Below are positions 1-7,820 of a DNA stretch of 16,845 nucleotides, one piece after another (the stretch's first letter is position 1; the number at the start of each line of letters is the position of its first letter). The position numbers and the translations under genes are program-made. The notes under the pieces are model-generated. The model ran no database searches and was not told the origin of the DNA. It saw only the letters and a list, made by a program, of their open reading frames with translations. Source of the stretch: Candidatus Poribacteria bacterium (GTDB lineage: Bacteria; Poribacteria; WGA-4E; UBA9662); the NCBI GenBank assembly GCA_002699335.1, contig PACG01000145.1, positions 31,627-48,471 of the forward strand, read 5' to 3'.

Positions 1-1020
1 CCTGAATAGTAAACAAAAACATCTGACCGGCTAAGGATAACCGCTTGGCTTAGCTTTCCGCTTCGATCCTGAGCGGTGCCGAAATGGGCTTCAAATTGCG
101 CTTTAGTGGCATTGGTTAGGAAAAATTCCCCCCTGGCAACCGAGAATCTCCGTCAGGTAGGTATGAATTGAGCGGGCATCGTTCTCCGCAAATCGACGGT
201 CGGAATATCCCGGTTAGTGTAGGTTTGGTTACCAATCACCACCGCCATTCCAAACGGCCGGGAGGTACGACTTCGGGGTAGCCCTTGATCGACATCGCTA
301 ATAAATTGCTTTACTGGAGGCGTTGGCGGTTGCATTTCTGTGTGCCAACTACCAAGATTGAGTTGTGGTAGATCGCCGATCAGTTCTGTGATGGCACTGC
401 TCGTATCTATTCGACAGCGGCTAATTCGACCTTTTCATACCACTCTCCCATGGTCGAACGCAGGGGGTTCGGTATCTCTTAGTGATGGACTGTTGCCATA
501 ATACTTTATCTTCTCGTACTTAATGATAACTTTAGCTCAGCCCTCGTTAGAATGGCGGGAGAACCGATTGATCGAGAAATCATCGCCAGTAACACGCCTC
601 CAAAGGTAACCGCTAAACTGCTCTGTGTCACGGTTCCACCATGACCAGATAGCAGACCAACCGAACCAATAAGATAGCCGTATTTGTCAGTCCATCCAGG
701 CGGAGGCTAGTCCTATGTACGATCGGTTGCGACTTCAAAGCCAGAATCTCGTTTTTGAGAACCAAGTCTGTTTGCTGCACTTTAGTTGCTTTAACGTTAG
801 AAAATAGACTGAACCTAGACACAACGCGCTGAATTTGTCGAGTCGCTTGCTGTTGCCAGGTTTGGCCAGCCGAATCTGACCGTAGATCGACAACCTGTTG
901 TACAACCAGAATTGTGTCGAGAGGATTCAATGAATTTGGCTGAATAGATCCGCCTTTGCTGCATCCGATCAGTAGTCATAGGCTCAGAACCAGATAGAGC
1001 GAAAAGAATGGTTTGACCAA
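1..1020 (-). pseudogene. Decayed lipoprotein with caspase-like (peptidase C14) domain, truncated by the left edge
   Basis: Reading leftward from a TTG at 1020 (preceded by AAGAGG), I see a lipoprotein signal peptide ending in a lipobox, LLIGC, with the cysteine codon at 963-961. It carries an in-frame TGA at 978-976. A hydrophilic stretch follows to about 690. The frame then shifts near 690 (into TDKYGYLIGSVG), near 505 and near 430. From about 345 a caspase-type domain begins: FGMAVVIGNQTY and DIPTVD in one frame, then FAENDARSIHTYLTEILG after a shift near 190, then LTNATKAQFEAHFGTA after a shift near 125. It ends at SDVFVYYSG as the window ends. That is the strand before the catalytic SGHG motif, so the His and Cys lie outside the window. 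Intact relatives are outer-membrane or periplasmic caspase-fold proteins of unknown target. So many lesions mean the gene is dead. Confidence 0.8.
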
Positions 1021-1167
1021 AATGAGCCTCTTTATATCTTCTGTGCGGTTATTTTATTGTGGGTATAACTGTGATTCGAATCGAAAAAGTTTGCCATCAT
1101 TTTAGAGTGGCGACAAACTGTTAATAGTGATTAAAACGCGCTCTTCTAGGTGAAATTCTACTATCAA

Positions 1168-1386
1168 TCAGTTTCCATCTTGAAGGGGTCGGTTAATGAT
1201 ACAGATAATTTCGGTCCCTAGCTTTGCGTCTGTGAGGGCCGAGCGCATCTCAGCTTGATCCTCTCGGTCTGAAAGATCGGGCTGGATAACCATTTTGTGG
1301 TCGCCAACGCTGTGACCAACTCATGTCTGGATGGTTCGTGCGCTATCCAGCATGTTCGATATTTTTTTTGATTTTTCCTGTGTCAT
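1168..1386 (-). pseudogene. Small ORF of 72 codons interrupted by one in-frame TGA
   Basis: An ATG at 1386 with a very good ribosome binding site (AGGAG, 7 bases upstream) opens a frame running to a TGA at 1170-1168. One TGA at 1323-1321 interrupts it after 21 codons. The first part is basic (begins MTQEKSKKISNMLDSARTI). The second part is acidic and ends TEIICIINRPLQDGN. I do not recognise a family. There is no signal peptide or membrane segment. The good start and otherwise open frame suggest a recently inactivated small protein gene, but a chance reading cannot be excluded at this length. A 21-residue peptide could still be made. It lies between the decayed caspase gene and the divergent glycosyltransferase. 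Confidence 0.4.
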
Positions 1387-1429
1387 AGCCTCTCCTGTGT
1401 ACCATCCTGCCTGCTAAAATATTGATTTT

Positions 1430-1457
1430 TTGACAGGCTATGAATTCTCACTATTAT
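1430..1457 (+). promoter_or_regulatory. Possible distal sigma70-type promoter
   Basis: TTGACA (1430-1435), a 16-base spacer and TATTAT (1452-1457). It points toward the glycosyltransferase start at 1581, leaving a leader of about 115 bases. A second candidate lies closer to the gene. Confidence 0.35.
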
Positions 1458-1528
1458 TCCCATTTAGCCTAATGCTATTAGAAAAACCAGAAGTGTAAGG
1501 TTCCCCGCTACTGCCACTGAATTCCGCA

Positions 1529-1557
1529 TTGACGTCTGACCACAATTCTGATATGCT
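1529..1557 (+). promoter_or_regulatory. Probable proximal sigma70-type promoter for the glycosyltransferase
   Basis: TTGACG (1529-1534), a 17-base spacer and TATGCT (1552-1557). Transcription would start near 1564, about 17 bases before the GTG at 1581. No Shine-Dalgarno sequence is visible in that short leader. Confidence 0.45.
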
Positions 1558-1580
1558 GAATTCGCTGTAGAGTTTACCGG

Positions 1581-3344
1581 GTGACTATCTCCTCACGCTT
1601 TCTGATTGTCAGCATTCTCGCCGCTTCTTTCTTGACGCTGCTAACCAACATCGAACACACCGCCATTCACTATTGGGATGAAGGGTTTCACGCCATGGTC
1701 GCCCGCAATTTAACCCAACACCCTTTTTTATTTACGCTTTACGATCAACCCTGGTTACCCTTTGACTACAAAAGTTGGGGTAACAACTATGTCTGGTTAC
1801 ACAAACCACCGTTGGCCATGTGGAAGATCTGTATTTCGCATTGGCTGCTGGGTTTCAATACCTTTGCACTTCGCTTTCCTTCAGTCATCCTAGCTACGGT
1901 AGCGGTCTGGATTACCTACCAGATCGCCCGCGACCTGTTTACGGAAAAAGCTGGATTGATCGCTGCCTTTATGCAAGGCTTTAACCCCTTTCTGTATGGA
2001 TCGGTTCACGGCTATAAATACTCAGACCATATCGATATCAGCTTGTTATTTTGGGTCGAAGTCTCCTGCTGGTTACTACTGAAGGCCATTCGGACAGGGC
2101 GTTGGCAAATGTACGCTTATTGTGGTGTGGCACAGGGATTAGCCTATCTGTCAAAGAGCTATCTGGCACTGATCACGTTCGGTGTCGCAGGCGCAGTTTG
2201 GTTGGCTAATCGAATCCATTTTCTAGATCTGGAAAAATTCTCCACAGTGGAAGAACCTCCGATTCGTTTGAAGCATCTTGGGATTCAGTTGCTGGCTTCG
2301 CTGTTAACGGTTGCACCATGGACTATTTACTGCCTGATTCGTTTCCCAAAAGAGTTTTTATGGGAACATAAACGGATCCTGGATCATCTCTCAACCGATG
2401 TTGAGAGTTGGGGAGCAACCTGGGATCGGCCGTTATTCGACTACATGATCCTCTTCTATCCCGTCTTTTACGCCGTTTTGTTGGTAGCAGTACTGTGTCT
2501 AATTTGGATGATTGTTAAGAACCGGAAGTTAGGCGAGTTCTTCATTTTAGCCTGGGCCATTGGTGTGATCATCCCTCACAGTTACGCCTTAACTAAAACA
2601 CCTTCGGCTACCATGATTGGCATTCCACCCTTGCTGATCTGTTTGGCAGTGGTCATCAGTCGTGCCCTGGATAGTGAGGACTGGGTCTATACTAGTGTAT
2701 GGGGAGCAGCATTGATCGCAATCAATACAATTAAGGGCGGAAAAAGTTTAGTTGGTGGTCGTGATCAATTCGATACTCTAAATGCCTTTGCGCCTTATAT
2801 TGAAACCAATTTTTGGATTGTTCAGCAGATTGCTCTATCGTTGTTGATTCTACCGGGTATTGCAGTTGTTTATTGGCTACTCAGTCGCCGGCAGTGGCTA
2901 AAACCGATCTGGTCTTTTGCCCGGATATTGGCGATTGTGATGTCACTGTCTTATGTGGGAGGATATATGGAATCAGCAATTCATGTGACACAGGTCAATC
3001 AGAACGATTCATACCATAAAGTGATTGGCGAATTCATTCGAGTAAAGTTCCCGGCCAATGCCTGTTTTTTCATTGACGATGCCAGATACGGTTCACACTT
3101 TTTTCTAATGTATTACGCCAATCGATCTGTCTATCAGAGCCGATATACCGATAGTAAAAAGGGGGTAGCCGAGCATGATCTGGACCGTTTAGTCAGGCAG
3201 AGCACAGCGGCCGGAGCAGAGCCATATCTGGTGGGAACCGTGGGGCGAAGTTACGACTATCCAACTGTTGCTGAGGGACAGATCTGCGACAGGACGTATA
3301 CTATTTACCGATTGGGCGAACAACAAGAGAACGGAAGCGATTAA
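1581..3344 (+). CDS. GT-C family membrane glycosyltransferase (ArnT/PMT-like)
   Basis: A 587-residue polytopic membrane protein of the dolichyl-phosphate-mannose mannosyltransferase/ArnT superfamily. These enzymes move a sugar from a polyprenyl-phosphate donor to a lipid or protein at the outer face of the inner membrane. An N-terminal membrane helix leads to YWDEG, whose D33-E34 is the conserved acidic pair of the first periplasmic loop. WLHKPPLAMW (H74, P76, P77) is the second hallmark motif. Hydrophobic helices repeat to about residue 460, and a soluble periplasmic C-terminal domain of about 120 residues follows (from about SAIHVTQVNQN). The GTG start is chosen because the first membrane helix begins at once; no Shine-Dalgarno site is seen. 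Donor and acceptor cannot be told from sequence. It stands alone, convergent with a tRNA gene. A second, dead GT-C gene lies at 11313-12749. Confidence 0.85.
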   Translation: MTISSRFLIVSILAASFLTLLTNIEHTAIHYWDEGFHAMVARNLTQHPFLFTLYDQPWLPFDYKSWGNNYVWLHKPPLAMWKICISHWLLGFNTFALRFPSVILATVAVWITYQIARDLFTEKAGLIAAFMQGFNPFLYGSVHGYKYSDHIDISLLFWVEVSCWLLLKAIRTGRWQMYAYCGVAQGLAYLSKSYLALITFGVAGAVWLANRIHFLDLEKFSTVEEPPIRLKHLGIQLLASLLTVAPWTIYCLIRFPKEFLWEHKRILDHLSTDVESWGATWDRPLFDYMILFYPVFYAVLLVAVLCLIWMIVKNRKLGEFFILAWAIGVIIPHSYALTKTPSATMIGIPPLLICLAVVISRALDSEDWVYTSVWGAALIAINTIKGGKSLVGGRDQFDTLNAFAPYIETNFWIVQQIALSLLILPGIAVVYWLLSRRQWLKPIWSFARILAIVMSLSYVGGYMESAIHVTQVNQNDSYHKVIGEFIRVKFPANACFFIDDARYGSHFFLMYYANRSVYQSRYTDSKKGVAEHDLDRLVRQSTAAGAEPYLVGTVGRSYDYPTVAEGQICDRTYTIYRLGEQQENGSD

Positions 3345-3359
3345 ACATAACCGCTTCCG
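3332..3359. terminator. Hairpin between convergent glycosyltransferase and tRNA genes
   Basis: A perfect 8-base-pair stem, CGGAAGCG (3332-3339) with CGCTTCCG (3352-3359), and a 12-base loop that contains the TAA stop of the glycosyltransferase. There is no T run on the plus side. On the minus side the stem is followed by a T-rich stretch (TTCTCTTGTTGTT), so it probably serves mainly to stop tRNA transcription and to protect the 3' end of the glycosyltransferase mRNA. Confidence 0.5.
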
Positions 3360-3394
3360 CCGTATGAAAAAGGAGGAGGTTTGACGCGGACATA

Positions 3395-3477
3395 TGCCCC
3401 CGACTGGACTCGAACCAGCACGTCCGTTTGGACACAGGCCCTCAACCTGCCGTGTATACCAATTCCACCACAGGGGC
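3395..3477 (-). tRNA. tRNA-Leu (anticodon GAG)
   Basis: An 83-base class II tRNA, read from 3477 down to 3395. The acceptor stem GCCCCTG pairs with CGGGGGC, leaving discriminator A at 3395. The D-arm contains AATTGGTA. The anticodon stem GCAGG/CCTGT holds the loop TTGAGGG, with anticodon GAG at 3443-3441, which reads the leucine codons CUC and CUU. A long variable arm (GTCC-AAAC-GGAC) is the leucine-type extra stem. The T-arm is CTGGTTCGAGTCCAG. The 3' CCA is not encoded, so it must be added after transcription. A consensus promoter sits just upstream. Confidence 0.95.
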
Positions 3478-3490
3478 TTCATAGTACGTA

Positions 3491-3520
3491 ATTATAGTTG
3501 AGCCGCAACTGCGGTGTCAA
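3491..3520 (-). promoter_or_regulatory. Consensus sigma70 promoter of tRNA-Leu
   Basis: On the minus strand, a perfect TTGACA (3520-3515), an 18-base spacer and a perfect TATAAT (3496-3491). Transcription would begin about 7 bases before the tRNA 5' end. The spacer holds a small palindrome, CCGCA-GT-TGCGG. The strength fits a stable-RNA gene. Confidence 0.8.
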
Positions 3521-3546
3521 GCACAATTCCGCACTAAGATTAAGCC

Positions 3547-5733
3547 CTAGCGGACAATAGCGATGCTACCTGAAGTCGATATTTTACCGACAATTTCTGG
3601 GTTTAAGGTTTCGATATGGTACATGTAAATACCGGGGCGAACCAGGTTGCCTTCTTCGTTCTTCCCATCCCAACCTACTCGGCTTGTCCCTTCGATGTGG
3701 TCGATTTTCCGGATCAAGTCACCTACTGGTGTATAGATTCTGATTATAACTTGACCCATCAAATTGGTGAAGGTCAATTGGTCATGTTTCAGCAAATTCA
3801 GTGGATTGGGATAGGCAAATACCCGTGACAAGTTGATCTCCGTTGAGGATTCATCTACACTGCTGACATTGATCCGCTCTGTTGGTGCTGACATTTGACT
3901 CTCTCGATCTTCCTGGTTGAGTGCTGTCACCGAGTAGTAGTAGGCGGACCTATCATAAACGTTAAGATCAGTGAAGTGCAATTCGGTCTGGTCCACCACA
4001 GAGAAATTACCTAATATCTCAGTCCGGTCAGCAGTTTTGAGGTGCTGAATCTGTTCCTTGGAAATGTTGGCAATTCGAACCCAAGGGGCAATACCGTTGT
4101 AACTTCGGTAAACGTTATAGCCGGCGATTCGCTCAGAAACCAGCGTCCAGTGAATGGTGATCGAATCAGGATCTGTTTTCTGATCACTATACAAGCGGGA
4201 GGGAGGAAAAACCGGCAAAATTCGTACGGTGTCGGAATCGAAGGGGAGGGGTTGCATAGCTTCGTCCAGAGGTCGGACTTGATAATGATATTCAACCCCT
4301 GTTTTCACCTCCACATCAGCATAGGCGTTGTCACGGACAACTTGTGGCGTAATCTGCCGAAAGGAACTCTCGCCTGCGGTTTTTCGTAACACGTGGTAGC
4401 CTGCCGGTTCGTACAGCGGTTTTTCCCAGGTTATCATCACCACCTGGTCTTTATCCACCAGCGTCACATTGTCGGGGGTCGATCCCAGAGAAAGTTCAAT
4501 CGTCGAGGCTAGTTCATCAATTGGATTCTTAACCACAGGTAGTATTGTATAGATGTAGCGGTTACCTCGTTCCACAGTGGCGTCATCATATTTTAAGCCA
4601 TTGAGAATCCGAGGGCCGAGCGACAGCGGTTGCTTTTCACCCATAGTAAGGCGACGGATATGGTAACCGTCCACGTAGTTGATGGCTGGATCCCAGCTCA
4701 ACTTGACTAACCTTTTTGATCGCTCTGCAACTACGTTTTGCGGGGCAAAAGTTATCCACTTGGCCTTTTGGGTGTTGGTCATAAGCTCATCTTTAGTCTT
4801 TCCCGCCACCAGCGCAAAAGTAACCTCGATCGCCTTCCCTGCCCGAATATTGTATGGTCCGGCCGAGATAATTGAAGCATAATCCCAGGCCGACCATTTG
4901 AAGGCCTCAAGATCGGCTTTGGTTCTTGCACTCACTTTCGAGCGAAAAAAACGATTTGGATCAGAAATCAGTGGTGAACGATAGCTAGGGACAAGCAAAG
5001 CTGTATCCAGCTTTTGAGTGGCTCGGTTTTTAATGGGAAATATCTGATGTGTTGCCAATTCGCCATCCAGTAACACCACCCCCGCATGAACCGGATCGAT
5101 TCCATCCGTGTCGTCACCATCATAGGTGTAGAGCATCTTCTGTTCTTTGTTCAAATCAACCCAATCTTTGCTAAAATCGGTTTTTGGGTCGCTGATCTGG
5201 TCTATGTTCCAGTCGGCACAAACGGCAACATAGATACCTTTCAGGTCCACGGCCTCTGCGTTGGTGACAGTCAACTTGATTACTACAAAATCGTCTGCCT
5301 CCGGGTGGGTAAGGGTACTCCAACTGAGGATACTTTGTGTAGACAGCACATTTAGATCAATCCCGGTTGCTTTGTAGTTAGCCGTCGACGACTGTTTACC
5401 GTCAGGGCTTGTTTCAAAGTTAATCTCCTCCTTGCTAATCCAATGACTTTTCCCGTCCAGGTTCCAACCCGCTGCGACCAGATTGTCCTCAGTACCTACC
5501 CAAATGTCTGAGTACATCCCTAAATAGTGCCGTTTACCGTCGGCGGGGTACCTAAAATTACCGGAGAGCCTTCGACCATCTGAACCTGCCAGACCGTGCC
5601 CCATGCCAGGACCAGATGACCGGATCACTAAAAAAGATAGGTTCCCCGCATTATGAATTCTGGTTTGAGCACACAGATTCATAGTCAAAAGTAGGAAAAT
5701 AGTTAGAAAGACGAACAATTTAAGTCTTCTCAT
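3547..5733 (-). CDS. Secreted multi-domain protein with FnIII repeats and FlgD/T9SS-like C-terminal domain
   Basis: 728 residues. The N-terminus has a basic pair and a hydrophobic core ending in LCAQ, a clear Sec signal peptide cleaved near residue 22. Residues about 23-325 form a beta-rich region (GNFRYPADGKRHYLGMYSD and DFVVIKLTVTNAEAVDLKG) that I cannot assign to an enzyme family. Three fibronectin type III-like domains follow at about 328-415, 418-500 and 508-620, each with a W in strand B and a GYHI/GYHV/GYNV pattern. The last 95 residues (AYPNPLN ... GWDGKNEEG ... PGIYMYHIET) match the FlgD Ig-like / type IX sorting-domain fold found at the ends of many secreted proteins. An export or surface role is therefore likely; the ligand is unknown. 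The ATG at 5733 lacks a Shine-Dalgarno site but follows a strong promoter by about 50 bases. It appears to be transcribed alone. Confidence 0.8.
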   Translation of the reverse strand: MRRLKLFVFLTIFLLLTMNLCAQTRIHNAGNLSFLVIRSSGPGMGHGLAGSDGRRLSGNFRYPADGKRHYLGMYSDIWVGTEDNLVAAGWNLDGKSHWISKEEINFETSPDGKQSSTANYKATGIDLNVLSTQSILSWSTLTHPEADDFVVIKLTVTNAEAVDLKGIYVAVCADWNIDQISDPKTDFSKDWVDLNKEQKMLYTYDGDDTDGIDPVHAGVVLLDGELATHQIFPIKNRATQKLDTALLVPSYRSPLISDPNRFFRSKVSARTKADLEAFKWSAWDYASIISAGPYNIRAGKAIEVTFALVAGKTKDELMTNTQKAKWITFAPQNVVAERSKRLVKLSWDPAINYVDGYHIRRLTMGEKQPLSLGPRILNGLKYDDATVERGNRYIYTILPVVKNPIDELASTIELSLGSTPDNVTLVDKDQVVMITWEKPLYEPAGYHVLRKTAGESSFRQITPQVVRDNAYADVEVKTGVEYHYQVRPLDEAMQPLPFDSDTVRILPVFPPSRLYSDQKTDPDSITIHWTLVSERIAGYNVYRSYNGIAPWVRIANISKEQIQHLKTADRTEILGNFSVVDQTELHFTDLNVYDRSAYYYSVTALNQEDRESQMSAPTERINVSSVDESSTEINLSRVFAYPNPLNLLKHDQLTFTNLMGQVIIRIYTPVGDLIRKIDHIEGTSRVGWDGKNEEGNLVRPGIYMYHIETLNPEIVGKISTSGSIAIVR

Positions 5734-5786
5734 TTTGTGGGAAACAATCTGGATTGCAAACTCAATTTAGCCCTGACAATGAACGA

Positions 5787-5816
5787 ATCATAGCAAACTG
5801 CGCAGATCGGTGTCAA
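5787..5816 (-). promoter_or_regulatory. Strong sigma70-type promoter of the FnIII protein gene
   Basis: On the minus strand, TTGACA (5816-5811), an 18-base spacer and TATGAT (5792-5787). Expected transcription start is near 5780, giving a leader of about 47 bases to the ATG at 5733. The hexamers and spacer length match the tRNA-Leu promoter closely, and both begin TTGACACCG. Confidence 0.7.
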
Positions 5817-6180
5817 GACTGTCGGACAGGATCGCTCCAACAAGTAAATCTGCCATATTGAAAATTCGATCTAAAATTATCTTTAGCTCTGGAGGGGAAA
5901 TCAAGCAAATAGCGAATGATGAGAATGAATTGTATCTTTACGACACTCATTTGTGGGTTCCCTGTCTTTAGGTCGATGGTTCTACGATCTTCAGCTAGGG
6001 TCGAGATCCATTATAGGGTGGCGAGTTTGAAGGCTGAAGTCTGAGCATGTTCAGGGCTTCGATAACCCTAAGAAAGCAGAAGCAGCACTTACAATTTACA
6101 GAATATAAATCTTTAAGAGGTATCGATGCTATTTGATTCAAAAGATTAGACAACAATGGCGAAGGATTATTCCTGAATGA
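5817..6180. other. Gene-free stretch, probably decayed sequence
   Basis: No open frame of useful length, RNA gene or clear repeat is visible on either strand. In the plus frame that later enters the dehydrogenase, 6040-6140 reads SEHVQGFDNPKKAEAALTIY before hitting stops. This faintly resembles the C-terminal end of some DDE transposases, but too weakly for a call. The promoter at 5787-5816 lies at its left border. Confidence 0.4.
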
Positions 6181-6651
6181 TACAATAAAATTGTAGCACT
6201 TAAATGAAAAGAAAAGGAAGAGAATGAGGCTTTAGCCAAAAACCGAGCCAGACCAGCATTGAATGGAATTGGATCTTGAAAACACGCCTTTCCTGCGGAA
6301 GGCAACAGCCTCGGAGCCTTCTATTATAGACCCAAGCCGATCAGCAACTACAATCTAAAGGTAATGAACCGTACTGACCAACTTGCTAGTTATGTCCTCA
6401 GCTCAATCGAAGGGAAGCGACACCTATACTGAGATATTTCATCTACCTATGGCTATCGTTTGAAGCCTCGACAACCGATGGAAGATGGTTACCGCCTCCG
6501 ATTTGATAAGGCTATGATGAATCTAATGGGGGAGATTTATCTCAAGAAAGACTAGCACAGCGGCCTCCAGAACCATCAACACCAGGCCTATCCCCACCTA
6601 CTGCGTAATCTTGAGGAGAATATCGCCTGGTTAGCTAAGGAGAAATACTCG
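6181..6651 (+). pseudogene. Decayed unidentified reading frame running into the dehydrogenase
   Basis: In the same frame as the following dehydrogenase, protein-like sequence continues for about 150 codons, interrupted only by stops at about 6205, TGA 6277-6279, TGA 6430-6432 and TAG 6553-6555. Readable blocks include NRARPALNGIG, GNSLGAFYYRPKPISNYN, TYGYRLKPRQPMEDGYRL, FDKAMMNLMGEIYLKKD and AYPHLLRNLEENIAWLA. Composition and continuity look like a real protein, several positions would be repaired by one base (for example Trp TGG to TGA or TAG), and no frameshift is needed. I do not recognise the family. No stop separates it from the ATG at 6652, so 6556-7704 is one open frame. Confidence 0.5.
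6637..6642 (+). promoter_or_regulatory. Ribosome binding site fixing the dehydrogenase start
   Basis: AAGGAG 9 bases before the ATG at 6652. It decides this start against the upstream in-frame codons, since the frame is open back to 6556. The family's first beta strand (KVLLVCN) also begins just after this ATG. Confidence 0.7.
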
Positions 6652-7704
6652 ATGGCAAATTCTAAGCCAAAAGTCCTGCTGGTGTGTAACCAGGGGATTC
6701 ACGACGCCTATATCGCACCGGTAAACGTGCAGAGACTTAACAACTTTGCTACCTGGGAGTGGTTTCCTTGCAAGGATGGGAGCAGCCTAGATGACGCCCA
6801 AACCGAAAAATTTTTAGAGGCTATCAGTGACATTGATGGTCTTGTTGTTAGTTATGGTTCTCCCATGATAAGTTCTGAGATAATGGATGCTGCCTTGAAC
6901 CTGAAGATTATTGGCGAGTTAGAGGATGATCGTTTCGCTAGTCGTATTGACTTAGAAGCGGCTTGGAAGCGAGGTATCTGCACGGTAGATACAACTAATG
7001 GGTCATCGTATCCAGTAGCGGAATGGGCTTTAGCCTTAATCTTGATTTCATTACGTAACGCCGGTGCCCAATTCCGCCGGATCGTTGCTGGTCGTACCAC
7101 TAGGGATCCAGACGCATTTAGATATGCCGGCGGATTGTTGAGCGGAAAACGGGTCGGATTGATTGGTTGTGGGCATATGGGACGACGCCTAATAAAATAT
7201 CTACACCCATTTGAAACAGAGATCTGGGTATATGATCCTTACCTGCCAAGAGAGATGGCTGAAGCCCTAGGATTTCTGCAGACCTCCTTGGAAAATGTCC
7301 TGTCAAAATGCCAGGTGATAGTCTGTCTGGCACCGTTGACGCCGAAGACCCGAGGAATGATTGGATCGCATGAACTCAATCTGATTCCTTCAGGTCGGGT
7401 ACTGGTGAATGTCTCGCGGGGGGCTATTATCGATTCTGAGGCACTGGTCGAAAGGTTAAAACGTGGGGATATCATCGCAGGTCTAGATGTTTTCGATCCG
7501 GAACCAATTCCTCCGGACAACGAAATTATCCATCTCCCGAATGTGTTTCTAACACCACATTTTGCCTATTTCACGGGTAACCAATATCGGGAGTCCTTTG
7601 AGCTAATGGTAGATGAATTGGATCGTTTCTTTCACGGCCACCAGACTTTTTTCGATTTAACGCCTCGCTCGCTGGCTAACCGCCAGGGAATTGATCCGGA
7701 TTAA
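6652..7704 (+). CDS. D-isomer-specific 2-hydroxyacid dehydrogenase
   Basis: 350 residues, a normal length for this NAD(P)-dependent cytoplasmic family, which interconverts D-2-hydroxy acids and 2-oxo acids (the family includes phosphoglycerate, glyoxylate/hydroxypyruvate and lactate dehydrogenases). The substrate-binding half comes first and last, wrapping the nucleotide-binding domain. The Rossmann motif is VGLIGCGHMG (G172, G174, G177), and the acidic residue after the next strand is in VYDPYLP, which favours NAD over NADP. Catalytic Arg256 (NVSRGAI), Glu284 (DVFDPEP) and His303 (LTPHFAYFT) are all present. The exact substrate cannot be assigned. The family's usual second-domain motif VAEWALALIL is intact. 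It is convergent with the membrane protein gene at 7821-9743. Its promoter must lie in the decayed sequence upstream, and I see no clear one. Confidence 0.88.
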   Translation: MANSKPKVLLVCNQGIHDAYIAPVNVQRLNNFATWEWFPCKDGSSLDDAQTEKFLEAISDIDGLVVSYGSPMISSEIMDAALNLKIIGELEDDRFASRIDLEAAWKRGICTVDTTNGSSYPVAEWALALILISLRNAGAQFRRIVAGRTTRDPDAFRYAGGLLSGKRVGLIGCGHMGRRLIKYLHPFETEIWVYDPYLPREMAEALGFLQTSLENVLSKCQVIVCLAPLTPKTRGMIGSHELNLIPSGRVLVNVSRGAIIDSEALVERLKRGDIIAGLDVFDPEPIPPDNEIIHLPNVFLTPHFAYFTGNQYRESFELMVDELDRFFHGHQTFFDLTPRSLANRQGIDPD

Positions 7705-7768
7705 GATAACTATGACACTGCAATAACTGGAACCTTGGGCAGTCAATTAGGAGTGTTTTACCAATTTA

Positions 7769-7792
7769 TGACCCATCCATTCCCCGGGGTCA
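7769..7792. terminator. Weak hairpin between convergent genes
   Basis: TGACCC (7769-7774) pairs with GGGTCA (7787-7792) across a 12-base loop, in the 116-base gap between the dehydrogenase and the membrane protein gene. No T run follows on either strand, so a terminator role is only suggested by position. Confidence 0.25.
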
Positions 7793-7820
7793 GGCCTGCA
7801 AAAGTATTTACTATTCATTA

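Noticed and set aside
3189..3482. A 97-codon minus-strand ORF across the tRNA and the end of the glycosyltransferase.
   Set aside because: It covers a full tRNA gene and the antisense of a well-supported coding end, so it is a chance frame.
4042..4389. A 115-codon plus-strand ORF inside the FnIII gene, one of the longest opposite-strand frames.
   Set aside because: It is antisense to a gene with clear domains on the minus strand and has no family signature of its own.
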